From a bacterium UBP14_UBA6098 (lineage in GTDB: Bacteria > UBP14 > UBA6098): DNA of 23,061 bases. Below the pieces are notes generated by a model that saw nothing but the letters and a program-made list of their open reading frames with translations, was not told the origin of the DNA and ran no database searches. The stretch is taken from contig DIWU01000034.1 in NCBI GenBank assembly GCA_002428525.1, forward strand, positions 1 to 23,061, written 5' to 3'. Numbering within the stretch: the first letter of the stretch is position 1; each line of letters starts with the position of its first letter. Below are positions 14,043-21,423 of this stretch, piece after piece. The position numbers and the translations under genes are program-made.

Positions 14043-15094
14043 AAATCGCCTCCGATAGAAAGAATATAGCCCTCTTTCCAGCGCACCCCTCCCAGATTTG
14101 GATTCTGAAGCAGATTGCAGATGAAATTTCCGAATTCGCCAATGTCCATTGGGTCATGAGAGATAAAGACATCTCGCTGAAACTTGCCGCTCTCCTCGGC
14201 ATCGAATACACGACATTCTCCAAAGCGTCAAAAGGGATTTTTGGAAATGGCCTCGAATTATTGAGAAATATCAAAAAAGTCTTAGCTTTCAGCCGCAAAA
14301 ATGAAATTGACCTTTGGATATCTACATACGGAGCCGCGCATATAGCATCATTCTTGAACGGCAAGAAATCTATCGTCTTTATTGACGATGACATAGATAT
14401 TGTCCCACTTGTCGCCTGGACAAGTTTACCTTTTGCAGACAGTATCATTGCAACTAAAGTAACAAGGCTTGGGAGATTTTCATCTAAGGCTGTTCGCTTT
14501 GAAGGGAACTTAGAGCTAATTTATCTGCATCCGAAGAGATTCACGCCCGACGATTCGATTTACGACGACCTCGGCATCGAAAAAGGCCGACCCTACGCGA
14601 TAATCCGCCTCTCGGCGCTGACCGCGCATCACGATGTCGGCAAAAAAGGCATCGCTGACGATGTCCTCGACCGGGCGGTCTCGCTGATTAGCAACCGAAT
14701 GAGGCTTTTTATCACAAGCGAAAAACCGCTCACTGCGAAATTCGAGCAATTCCGTATGCCGATTCCGCCGCACCGAATTCACCACGCCCTCGCCTTCGCC
14801 GACCTTTTCCTCGGCGACAGCCAGACTATGACCTCCGAGGCCGCGGTTCTCGGCACGCCGGCCTTCCGCATCAGCGATTTCGTCGGAAAAATTTCCTATG
14901 TCGAGGAACATCAGCGGCTCGGCCTCGCCTTCGGCTATAAACCGAACGAAGGCGACCGCCTGTTGCATGATCTCCGCAACATGCTCGATAATCCGCAATT
15001 CAAACAAGAATATAGCAACGCACACCGGCATTTCATCGAAAGAACCAGCGACCCATTGCCGTATTTTATCGAGGTGGTTAAAGGATTAATATGA
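14039..15094 (+). CDS. DUF354 family protein (GT-B-like)
   Basis: A 351-aa protein matching DUF354, a family with the GT-B/UDP-GlcNAc 2-epimerase-like fold. Seen: the N-terminal HPSQIWILKQIADEISE Rossmann start, ISTYGAAHIASFLNGKKSIVFIDDD, and the diagnostic GDSQTMTSEAAVLGTPAF near 260-277. Members sit in polysaccharide clusters of archaea and bacteria; the reaction is not established. GTG start in a GTGA overlap with the GT2 stop, and an ATGA overlap with the methyltransferase downstream, so the three genes are one translationally coupled set. Confidence 0.82.
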   Translation: MKIASDRKNIALFPAHPSQIWILKQIADEISEFANVHWVMRDKDISLKLAALLGIEYTTFSKASKGIFGNGLELLRNIKKVLAFSRKNEIDLWISTYGAAHIASFLNGKKSIVFIDDDIDIVPLVAWTSLPFADSIIATKVTRLGRFSSKAVRFEGNLELIYLHPKRFTPDDSIYDDLGIEKGRPYAIIRLSALTAHHDVGKKGIADDVLDRAVSLISNRMRLFITSEKPLTAKFEQFRMPIPPHRIHHALAFADLFLGDSQTMTSEAAVLGTPAFRISDFVGKISYVEEHQRLGLAFGYKPNEGDRLLHDLRNMLDNPQFKQEYSNAHRHFIERTSDPLPYFIEVVKGLI

Positions 15095-15864
15095 TGATAC
15101 AACAGGGAAATCACATGGATAAAGATGAATTTATTGAGTTTCAAAAGGCCTATATGGACCGCGAGGCCGAACGCCTCCGCGCGACAAACCTCATCGACAA
15201 ATGGCGGCCCATCGAGGGGCTTTTCCGCGATGTGCCCCGTGGGCGGCTTCTCGAGTGCGGCTCGGGAACCGGCCTCTATTCCCTGCCGTTCATCAAGCTC
15301 GGCTACGAGGTCTTCGGCATCGACCTCTCCGCCGAGAGCATCAAATCCGCCGAGGAGTTCGTCCGCGCGCGGGGGGACGCCTCGAAATACCACACCTTCC
15401 ACGGCGATTTCAACGAGATAGTTCCAACTCTTGAGGTCGATTTCGATGTCATTGTATTCATAAAAGTCCTTCATCATTACCCAGATAAAGAAACTATCGC
15501 AAAGGCGATAAAAGTAGCCTACCAAAAGTTAAAACCCGGTGGTTGTATTGTTGGTATGGAACCTGAGGGTTCTTCGCCTTATTGGTTCTTAAGTTATAAA
15601 TTTATCGACTTCATTAGGGGAACCAATCACTGGTTTTTTGAAAAAAACGTAAAACTCATCCGCCGCAAGTTCTTCAAAGCGACATTCGAGGCGCTTTCGC
15701 CGGAGTCTATCGAGTTTCGCAAACGCTACCTCATTCCGGGCAGTTTCCCCGGATTCAACAGGCTGAACCTCCACGGCCTTGACGAGTTCCTCGCGAACCT
15801 GCCGCTCCTTCGCGCGCTCGCGGGCAACCTGCTCTTCAAGGTGAAAAAACCGGCGAAGAAGTGA
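15091..15864 (+). CDS. Class I SAM-dependent methyltransferase
   Basis: A 257-aa protein with SAM motif I LLECGSGTGLYSLPF (53-67), acidic motif FGIDLSAESIKSAEEF, motif IV DVIVFIKVLHHYPDK and post-motif LKPGGCIVGMEPEG. The C-terminal third is basic. The substrate is unknown; position suggests a sugar, glycan-lipid or quinone-like molecule of the same pathway. It overlaps the DUF354 gene by 4 nt; an alternative ATG 24 nt further (15115) is also possible. It ends the glycan run. Confidence 0.87.
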   Translation: MMIQQGNHMDKDEFIEFQKAYMDREAERLRATNLIDKWRPIEGLFRDVPRGRLLECGSGTGLYSLPFIKLGYEVFGIDLSAESIKSAEEFVRARGDASKYHTFHGDFNEIVPTLEVDFDVIVFIKVLHHYPDKETIAKAIKVAYQKLKPGGCIVGMEPEGSSPYWFLSYKFIDFIRGTNHWFFEKNVKLIRRKFFKATFEALSPESIEFRKRYLIPGSFPGFNRLNLHGLDEFLANLPLLRALAGNLLFKVKKPAKK

Positions 15865-15951
15865 TTTTAGCCTCCATGCAAAGGCTTTCCGAGGTATTAA
15901 AAGCCTTGCGGGTTCATTCGGGAGGGATCAAAGGGATGTTTCAAACGCCCA

Positions 15952-16026
15952 AAAGTTTCGGTTTTCGTTTTGGAGTTCCGGAAAATCGATTTGGAGTTCC
16001 GGTTTTCGAAAAAAAGTTTCGGTTTT
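15952..16026. repeat. Short symmetric repeat block
   Basis: AAAGTTTCGGTTTT occurs at 15952-15965 and 16013-16026, enclosing two copies of TTTGGAGTTCCGG (15969-15981 and 15990-16002, spacing 21). CCGGAA and TTCCGG arms inside could pair. Origin unknown. Confidence 0.75.
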
Positions 16027-16203
16027 TTAAATGTTCCAACGGTTAGTATGGTTTGTCAATATATTATAGGCGTAAAAGCATTGGATTGAAATTTGAGATT
16101 TAGGAGCGCAAGACAATATAAAGCAACACCCGGACCCACCGAGGACTACTTTGCGGGCAAACGCCCCGAACTCCCCGACACCTCCGACACATTGAAAAAA
16201 GCC

Positions 16204-16333
16204 AAACCCATAACCAAACCCCAAACCAAACCGGAGCCGGGGATATGAAACCGTGTGCGAAAAAACCCTTGCGCGCGCGGGGGGAACGATTTATATTGTG
16301 ATTACGATGGTTAAAGTGACACCGAAATACGCC
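16204..16333. repeat. Direct repeat R1, left copy
   Basis: The first 45 bp (16204-16248, AAACCCATAACC... to GGGGATATGA) match 16972-17016 with a single mismatch. Homology continues with a diverged middle (GAAAAAACCCTTGCGC at 16259 against 17027) and ends at CCGAAATACGC (16322 against 17095). The offset is 768 bp, growing to 773 by a small indel. Confidence 0.85.
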
Positions 16334-16368
16334 GCACACCCCCAACCCCCGAATATAATTGACTGGGA
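16327..16368. repeat. Direct repeat R2, left copy
   Basis: ATACGCCGCACACCCCCAAC followed by a CGAAT...ATTGAC stretch, repeated with a few mismatches at 16872-16914 (offset 545). The left copy ends 9 bp before the RelE toxin ATG, so it may also hold its promoter or translation signals. Confidence 0.8.
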
Positions 16369-16377
16369 CCCTGCGAT

Positions 16378-16650
16378 ATGAGCGCTGAAGAGAAAACATA
16401 CGCAGTAGCCTTCAAGCCGAGAGCGGTGAAGGATATTTCTAAACTTGAACGAACCGAACAGGAACGAATTATCGACAAAATCCAAAAGATGAGGAAAGGG
16501 CTTCGTGGCGATGTGCGCAAACTGACCGCATGGACACCCGAATATCGCCTGCGCGTCGGCGATTACAGAATACTCTTTGAAATCGAAAATGAAAACATTA
16601 TAATATATCGGGTTGTCAACAGGCGCGACGCCTATAAGACGAGGAGATAA
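16378..16650 (+). CDS. RelE-superfamily toxin (toxin-first module)
   Basis: A 90-aa protein with the RelE/ParE pattern YAVAFKPRAVKDISKL, RIIDKIQKMRKGL, DVRKLTAWTPEYRLRVGDYRILFEI and IIIYRVVNRRDAYK. The Arg-rich C-terminus fits ribosome-dependent mRNA interferases. The toxin precedes its antitoxin, the reverse of the module at 12.6 kb. It abuts the antitoxin with no gap. Confidence 0.87.
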   Translation: MSAEEKTYAVAFKPRAVKDISKLERTEQERIIDKIQKMRKGLRGDVRKLTAWTPEYRLRVGDYRILFEIENENIIIYRVVNRRDAYKTRR

Positions 16651-16851
16651 ATGATAGACCTGCACCCGAATTACATAATAAAAGACGGCAAACGCGAGTT
16701 CGTCGTTTTGACCTACGAGGAGTTCTCGCACATTCAAGAGCTTTTGGAGGATTTGGAGGACCTGCGCGACCTGCGCAAAGCGAAGGAAGCCGAAGGCGAC
16801 GCCCCCGGAATACCGCTCGAAGAGGTAAAGGCAAAACTCGGCATGGCATGA
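16651..16851 (+). CDS. Phd/YefM-like antitoxin
   Basis: A 66-aa acidic protein: LHPNYIIKDGKREFVVLTYEEFSHIQELLEDLEDL in pieces recognisable as the short antitoxins paired with toxin-first RelE genes, followed by a disordered toxin-wrapping tail with IPLEEVKAKLG. Starts on the base after the toxin stop; GAGGAG upstream is the ribosome binding site. Family assignment is by pattern and partner. Confidence 0.78.
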   Translation: MIDLHPNYIIKDGKREFVVLTYEEFSHIQELLEDLEDLRDLRKAKEAEGDAPGIPLEEVKAKLGMA

Positions 16852-16871
16852 ATGAAAGGTCATAAACTCAC

Positions 16872-16914
16872 ATACGCCGTGCACCCCCAACCCGCGAATC
16901 TGATTGACGGGAAC
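16872..16914. repeat. Direct repeat R2, right copy
   Basis: ATACGCCGTGCACCCCCAAC and the following ATTGAC stretch repeat the left R2 copy. Just beyond, GGTCGAGGC (16920-16928) and GCCTCGACC (16961-16969) form a 9-bp inverted repeat with a 32-nt loop. Confidence 0.78.
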
Positions 16915-16971
16915 CGTATGGTCGAGGCGTGTGACCGAGTTAAACGAGGAAACCCGCAGGGCCTCGACCGA

Positions 16972-17106
16972 AAACCCATAACCAAACCCCAAACCAAACC
17001 GGAGCTGGGGATATGAGAGATTTTTTGAAAAACCTCTTGCGCTTTTCAAAAGGCAATTTAAATTGGGTTTAAGTTTATCATGAAAAACCATAACCCGAAA
17101 TACGCT
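16972..17106. repeat. Direct repeat R1, right copy
   Basis: Right-hand partner of 16204-16333; the first 45 bp differ at one position. It ends about 22 bp before the methyltransferase gene at 17129, so the restriction-modification-like cluster begins right after the repeat. Confidence 0.85.
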
Positions 17107-17128
17107 AAACCCGAAGGAACTTAGCCCG

Positions 17129-18187
17129 ATGCCAAACGATAATCTCGCAAACGCCAAAAGCGCGAAAAACGACGAGTTCTATACTCAATGGGACGACATC
17201 CAAGCAGAAATCAACGCTTATCTCGATTTCGACCCCGATGTCTTTCGAGGCAAGACAATACTCCTGCCCTGCGACGACCCCGAATGGAGCAACTTCACAA
17301 AGTTCTTCGCACAAAAATTCCAAGAGTTCGGCCTGAAGAAGCTCATAAGCACAAGCTACGCTGAAAACAGCAAGAACTACAAAAGCGGCTATCTGCCAAC
17401 CCTCTTTGAAAAAAGCGCACCACAGTTCGACGAAAAGAAAACCGAGATAAAAGGAAAAATATTCACGCTTACACGCGACAAAACCGGAGACAACAAGGTG
17501 GATGTCGAAGACCTTGAATGGCAATACCTAAAAGGCGACGGCGACTTCCGAAGCAAAGAGATAACCAAACTCCGCGATGAAGCCGATATGATAATCACCA
17601 ACCCGCCCTTCTCGCTCTTTCTTGAATTCTTGGCGTGGGTTGTTGAAGCAGAAAAGAAATTTTTGATAATCGGTAGTCTTAATGCGATCACCTACAAAGA
17701 TGTATTCCCGTTAATAAAGAACAATAAAATGTGGTTAGGTAACGGATTTAGGGGAGGCAATGCCTATTTCTCGACACCGGTAAAGCGAGAATATGCTGGC
17801 GGTGTTTACAACCCCGACACTGGTTTGGTAAAATTTAGGAATGTTTGCTGGTTCACCAATCTCGACCACGGGCGGCGCCACAAGCCACTCGAACTTATGT
17901 CAATGGAAGAAAACCTAAGATTTAACAAAAAGCTCAAGGGCAAAGAATACCAAAGATACGACAACTACGACGCTATCGAAGTGCCGTTCACCGATGCCAT
18001 CCCCGGCGATTACGACGGCGTGATGGGCGTGCCTATAAGCTTCCTCGATAAATACTGCCCAGAGCAGTTTGAGTTGATTGGATCGAACAGGGGTATCGAT
18101 CAAGACCCAAATGGCGTTTATGGTCGCGGTTCATATCTCAATGGCAAGGAAACTTTTAAGCGTATATTCATTAAGCACAAAAGGTAG
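17129..18187 (+). CDS. EcoRI-family adenine-specific DNA methyltransferase
   Basis: A 352-aa protein of the EcoRI-methylase family. Seen: NAKSAKNDEFYTQW at 8-21, LPCDDPEWSNF at 46-56 (SAM-binding region in this family) and the catalytic motif IV DMIITNPPFSLFLEF, with NPPF at 158-161, the form used by N6-adenine methyltransferases. The C-terminal half has HGRRHKPLELM and YDNYDAIEVPF. Length is close to M.EcoRI (about 326 aa). The recognition site cannot be read from the sequence. It is first in a four-gene run; the nuclease gene starts 3 bp after its stop. Confidence 0.88.
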   Translation: MPNDNLANAKSAKNDEFYTQWDDIQAEINAYLDFDPDVFRGKTILLPCDDPEWSNFTKFFAQKFQEFGLKKLISTSYAENSKNYKSGYLPTLFEKSAPQFDEKKTEIKGKIFTLTRDKTGDNKVDVEDLEWQYLKGDGDFRSKEITKLRDEADMIITNPPFSLFLEFLAWVVEAEKKFLIIGSLNAITYKDVFPLIKNNKMWLGNGFRGGNAYFSTPVKREYAGGVYNPDTGLVKFRNVCWFTNLDHGRRHKPLELMSMEENLRFNKKLKGKEYQRYDNYDAIEVPFTDAIPGDYDGVMGVPISFLDKYCPEQFELIGSNRGIDQDPNGVYGRGSYLNGKETFKRIFIKHKR

Positions 18188-18190
18188 AAA

Positions 18191-19360
18191 ATGAAAACTG
18201 AACTTAAAACCGAAATAACCGTCAAAGAGCTATGCGAAGGCTTTGTATATAACGAGCTTGAAGGCAAGGGGCTTTTCGGCCTTTCCGGCAAGCTTACCAT
18301 TCAGCCGGAATACCAGCGGAATTATCTCTATTCAGATCAAGGGGGGGGAAAAGAAGTTGCCGTAATTTATTCTATTCTCAAGGGATTCCCGTTAGGTTTG
18401 CTCTACTTCAACAAGGTCGCCGAGGATAAGTTCGAGGTCTTGGACGGACAACAACGCATCACCAGCATCGGGCGGTTTCTAACAAACAAATTCGCAATCA
18501 AAGACGAAAAAAACATGGAGCAGTTTTTCTCCGGCATCGCAAAAGACAAGCAGGAGAAGATTCTGAACACAAAAATCATCGTCTATATTTGCGATGGCGG
18601 AGAAACCGAGATAAAAGACTGGTATTCAATAATTAATATCGGTGGGATTGTAATCAACGAACAGGAAAAGCTAAACGCCGTGTTTTCCGGGCCGTTTGTG
18701 ACCCTCGCCAAAGAGGAATTTAGCAACAGCCAAAACTCCAATGTCATGAAATGGAGCGCATATATAAAGGGCAATGTCAAACGGCAGGAGTTCTTGGAGT
18801 GCGCGCTGGACTGGGTGAGCAAGACCAATATCGACAGATACATGAGCCAACACCGTTACGACGACAACATCAAGGAACTGAAAACCTATTTCAACAGCGT
18901 AATCGACTGGGTTTCCGGCGTATTTATCGATGTTGAAAGCGAGATGCGCGGCCTCGAATGGGGACGGCTTTACGAAGAATACCACAAGAAATCTTATGAC
19001 CCCAAAAAGGTATCAGCCGAAGTTCAAAAGCTACTCGCCGACCCCTATGTCACAAACCGCAGAGGGATATTCGAGTTCATCCTTGGCGGTTCTGTTGACA
19101 TGCGATTGCTCAATGTTCGAGTCTTTGATGAAGCAACCAAGAGGGCTGTTTACGAAAAACAAACTGCAGAAGCCACTGCAAAAGGCATCTCGAACTGTCC
19201 GCTTTGTGCAATCGGGCATGACTCGAACAAAATCAAGATTTGGAAGCAAAGCGAAATGGACGCCGATCATGTGGCGGCATGGAGCAAGGGCGGTTCTTCA
19301 GACCCCAAGAATTGCCAGATGCTCTGCAAAACCCACAACCAAGCAAAAGGGAATAGGTAG
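18191..19360 (+). CDS. DUF262-HNH (GmrSD-like) nuclease
   Basis: A 389-aa protein. The N-terminal DUF262 domain has QPEYQRNY (38-45) and the ParB/Srx-like NTPase or nicking motif LDGQQRITS (84-92). The C-terminal about 60 residues are an HNH endonuclease: a CPLC zinc pair near 336, the DADHVAAWSKGG catalytic His, then NCQMLCKTHNQAKGN. The same two domains occur in GmrSD/BrxU type IV modification-dependent nucleases, but single-chain DUF262-HNH proteins also accompany methyltransferases. The partner here is an m6A methyltransferase, so this is the likely restriction subunit. AAGGT at the end of the methyltransferase gene serves as ribosome binding site. Confidence 0.85.
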   Translation: MKTELKTEITVKELCEGFVYNELEGKGLFGLSGKLTIQPEYQRNYLYSDQGGGKEVAVIYSILKGFPLGLLYFNKVAEDKFEVLDGQQRITSIGRFLTNKFAIKDEKNMEQFFSGIAKDKQEKILNTKIIVYICDGGETEIKDWYSIINIGGIVINEQEKLNAVFSGPFVTLAKEEFSNSQNSNVMKWSAYIKGNVKRQEFLECALDWVSKTNIDRYMSQHRYDDNIKELKTYFNSVIDWVSGVFIDVESEMRGLEWGRLYEEYHKKSYDPKKVSAEVQKLLADPYVTNRRGIFEFILGGSVDMRLLNVRVFDEATKRAVYEKQTAEATAKGISNCPLCAIGHDSNKIKIWKQSEMDADHVAAWSKGGSSDPKNCQMLCKTHNQAKGNR

Positions 19361-19400
19361 GTTGACCGATTTTAAAAGAAATATGAATTGAGAGGTATAT

Positions 19401-19886
19401 ATGATTGAATTAACGGACATTGAGATTGAGGAACTCATTAATGAAGAAAAAATATGGCAAGGGAACCAGAGAATAAGGCTAACCAGAGAAAACGGACACG
19501 AAAGATTCAACAAAGAGCTTGAAACAGAGACGAAAAACAGATTTAGAGTTTTTATTCGTCAAAACATACGTGATCCGTTAAATTTCTCTATTGGCCTCAT
19601 ATACATAGACAGAGCAACAGGGGAAAATATATCTCTTCTTAGATGTAACGGGCCTACACATCAACACCCGAATAAAATAGAAGGCGACAATACTGACTTC
19701 GTTTGTCATATTCATAGAGCTACTCAGAGATACATTGAAGCAGGTAAAAAGCCTGAAGGCTGGGCCAATGAAACAGGTGAATTTAACAACATTGATTCAG
19801 CTCTTGCATTTTTTTCAAAAGAAGTTAATATAAGACCAGTGCCATACTTACGAGAGGCACCACCTGTATTACCGGAGTTGTTCTAA
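19401..19886 (+). CDS. DUF6978-like protein, accessory to the cluster
   Basis: A 161-aa soluble protein. The stretch LLRCNGPTHQHPNKIEG followed by CHIHRATQRYIEAG and the ending FNNIDSALAFFSKE resembles, from memory, DUF6978 (LLRYNGKSHEHTN...HIH.ATERYQ). The family function is unknown; the paired HxH motifs suggest a metal site or catalytic histidines. It is often seen beside DUF1828 proteins, as here (stop and next start 1 bp apart). GAGAGGT precedes the ATG. Base composition is clearly AT-richer than the flanking genes, suggesting separate acquisition. Confidence 0.7.
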   Translation: MIELTDIEIEELINEEKIWQGNQRIRLTRENGHERFNKELETETKNRFRVFIRQNIRDPLNFSIGLIYIDRATGENISLLRCNGPTHQHPNKIEGDNTDFVCHIHRATQRYIEAGKKPEGWANETGEFNNIDSALAFFSKEVNIRPVPYLREAPPVLPELF

Positions 19887-19887
19887 A

Positions 19888-20697
19888 ATGGGATTCATAG
19901 AAGAAATAAATGGAAAACTAAATGAAGCTATGAAAACGGCAATCGCTCTTAAGCAAGAGGGAAAAAACACATATCGCTTGTTAACCCCCTTTGTTTTTGA
20001 AGATGGTGATGGATTCGTTGCCTTTATAGAGACAACTAACGGAAGAATTCGTTTCACAGACTATGGGAATACTTTAATGCATGTTTCATATGATGTCGAT
20101 ATCAATTCTGAAACTCGTAAGAAGATACTCGATAGTGTTCTCGCTACACATGATTTAACATACAACGAGGGTGAGATTGTTGCTGAATCTAATATTGAAG
20201 AAGTTGGTTTAGTTTTCTGGGATTTCATTCAAGGCTTAATTAGAATATCAGATATATCATTATGGAAATTCGAAAGAGCTAGTTCCCTATTCTTTGAAGA
20301 GTTTGAGGAATTCATGGAATCTAGAATAAAACCAAAAGTCCCAGCATTATTAAAAAACTGGCACGAACCTGCTATTGATGAAAGTAGCTTGTATGAAATT
20401 CCATGGCTATGTAGAAATGGGGGAAAGCCGTTATTCGTTTTTCCAATTCAATCAACAGTCCAGTGTGACCAAGCTGTTAAATCTTGTCTTAAGTATGAAG
20501 GTGGCGGTTACAAATTCAATTCGTTCGCAGTTTATGCTGAAATAGAGAAGATAAACACCAAATCGATAAATCAATTAATGGATTTAGGTGCGCAATCTGT
20601 TTCTAGTTTTGATTCTCAAAGAAAAGACCGTGCAGAAAAAATTATTCTTGACCGTTTTGTTAACCCCCCCCTCCTTCACCGGGGGGCGGATAAATAG
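19888..20697 (+). CDS. DUF1828 domain protein, 3' end possibly rewritten by a repeat
   Basis: A 269-aa protein. The N-terminal DUF1828 domain has TPFVFEDGDGFVAFIE (33-48) and RIRFTDYGNTL (53-63). The middle and C-terminal parts fit DUF1829 (WHEPAIDESSLYEIPWLC, FVFPIQS, INQLMDLGAQSVSSF). Function is unknown; members lie near phage, TA and restriction genes. The last dozen codons (VNPPLLHRGADK) come from a C-run/G-run palindrome like those downstream, so the original C-terminus may have been lost or altered. Coding DNA is AT-rich up to about 20660, then switches abruptly to GC-rich repeat. Last gene of the four-gene run. Confidence 0.72.
   Translation: MGFIEEINGKLNEAMKTAIALKQEGKNTYRLLTPFVFEDGDGFVAFIETTNGRIRFTDYGNTLMHVSYDVDINSETRKKILDSVLATHDLTYNEGEIVAESNIEEVGLVFWDFIQGLIRISDISLWKFERASSLFFEEFEEFMESRIKPKVPALLKNWHEPAIDESSLYEIPWLCRNGGKPLFVFPIQSTVQCDQAVKSCLKYEGGGYKFNSFAVYAEIEKINTKSINQLMDLGAQSVSSFDSQRKDRAEKIILDRFVNPPLLHRGADK
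20666..20686. repeat. C-run/G-run palindrome at the DUF1828 gene end
   Basis: CCCCCC (20666-20671), 9-nt loop, GGGGGG (20681-20686). It lies inside the reading frame and could also slow or stop transcription, though no T tract follows. It resembles the palindrome at 22799-22817. Confidence 0.7.
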
Positions 20698-20753
20698 TCG
20701 CACGGCGTCGTCTGTTCTTTAAAAATAGATTTAATTCACGCGGTTCGTAGGGG

Positions 20754-20880
20754 CGACCCGGTGGGTCGCCCGTGCATGGCAAACGGCGATAATCGCGGGT
20801 TTGACAAACGGGTCAACCACCGGTTGACCCCTACGGATGTGTTCTTTGCATAGATTTAATTCATGTTGTCCCGCGGGGGC
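20754..20880. repeat. 127-bp direct repeat, copy 1, holding two palindromes
   Basis: Identical by eye to 21142-21268 (offset 388). It holds hairpin GGGCGACCC-ggt-GGGTCGCCC (20751-20771, starting 3 bp before the repeat) and GGGTCAACC-acc-GGTTGACCC (20810-20830), both with 9-bp perfect arms and 3-nt loops. The hairpins begin after GTAGGGG, a typical lead-in of interspersed palindromes in environmental genomes. Confidence 0.88.
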
Positions 20881-20892
20881 AATGTTGTGTAG

Positions 20893-20992
20893 GGGCGGGT
20901 TTGAAACCCGCCCGTGCGTTGCGCAACCGGCAAAACTGGAGGGCACAGAGGCCCTCCCCTACAGGGATCTGGATTCCCGTTTACACGGGAAT
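20893..20992. repeat. Cluster of three further palindromes
   Basis: GGGCGGGTTT-g-AAACCCGCCC (20893-20913); GGAGGGC/GCCCTCC (20938-20957, 6-nt loop); ATTCCCGT-ttac-ACGGGAAT (20973-20992). The last, in its setting CTGGATTCCCG...GGGAATGACA, is a dispersed repeat text seen in many unrelated environmental genomes. The 640 bp from 20698 to 21340 hold no credible gene. Confidence 0.82.
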
Positions 20993-21051
20993 GACATGTT
21001 GGCGGTCGAGAATGACATGTGACGGGTGGAAACGCAAAACGTCCGTAGGGG

Positions 21052-21141
21052 CGACCCGGTGGGTCGCCCGTCGCCCAATGACGGGGAAAACGATCACGAC
21101 CCGGTGGGTCGCCCGTCGCCCAATGACGGGGAAAACGATCA
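21052..21141. repeat. 45-bp tandem repeat, two full copies
   Basis: Copies at 21052-21096 and 21097-21141; the next 20 bp (from 21142) repeat the unit start and run into copy 2 of the 127-bp repeat. Each unit carries the GGGTCGCCC palindrome and CCCAATGACGGGGAAAACG. Units are contiguous with no spacers. Confidence 0.9.
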
Positions 21142-21268
21142 CGACCCGGTGGGTCGCCCGTGCATGGCAAACGGCGATAATCGCGGGTTTGACAAACGGG
21201 TCAACCACCGGTTGACCCCTACGGATGTGTTCTTTGCATAGATTTAATTCATGTTGTCCCGCGGGGGC
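21142..21268. repeat. 127-bp direct repeat, copy 2
   Basis: Same sequence as 20754-20880. The two copies enclose the palindrome cluster and the 45-bp tandem repeat, consistent with duplication by unequal recombination or strand slippage. Confidence 0.88.
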
Positions 21269-21423
21269 GGGTTGAGAATAATGTAAAATGTAAACTGAAG
21301 GAGGGCGGAGGAATTTAAAATTTGCGATTAGCAATGCAAAATGGGCGCGGCGGCGAGGCCCATCGAAAAGAGAAATCGCCGTTCGTTATTTGATAAATGC
21401 ACAAAATATGTTCAAAATAGGGC

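Larger units (their letters stand above)
15865..16377. other. 513-bp repeat-rich intergenic region
   Basis: No credible gene. A possible hairpin (AAGGCTTT/AAAGCCTT, about 15880-15908) lies just after the methyltransferase but lacks a T tract. Then come a short repeat block (15952-16026), an AT-rich stretch, and the left copies of the direct repeats that bracket the RelE module. Confidence 0.6.

Noticed and set aside
15861..16046. 61-codon frame after the methyltransferase
   Set aside because: No ribosome binding site; its sequence is mostly the short repeat block.
16291..17157. 288-codon minus-strand frame across the RelE module
   Set aside because: It lies antisense to two recognisable TA genes and runs through both repeat copies, giving low-complexity Gly/Phe text.
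21052..21161. CRISPR-like array in the 45-bp repeats
   Set aside because: Units are contiguous with no variable spacers, and no cas genes are present.
20856..21334. Frames with GDPPGRDRFPRHWAT-type repeats in the palindrome field
   Set aside because: Translations of the 45-bp tandem and palindromes; no start signals.
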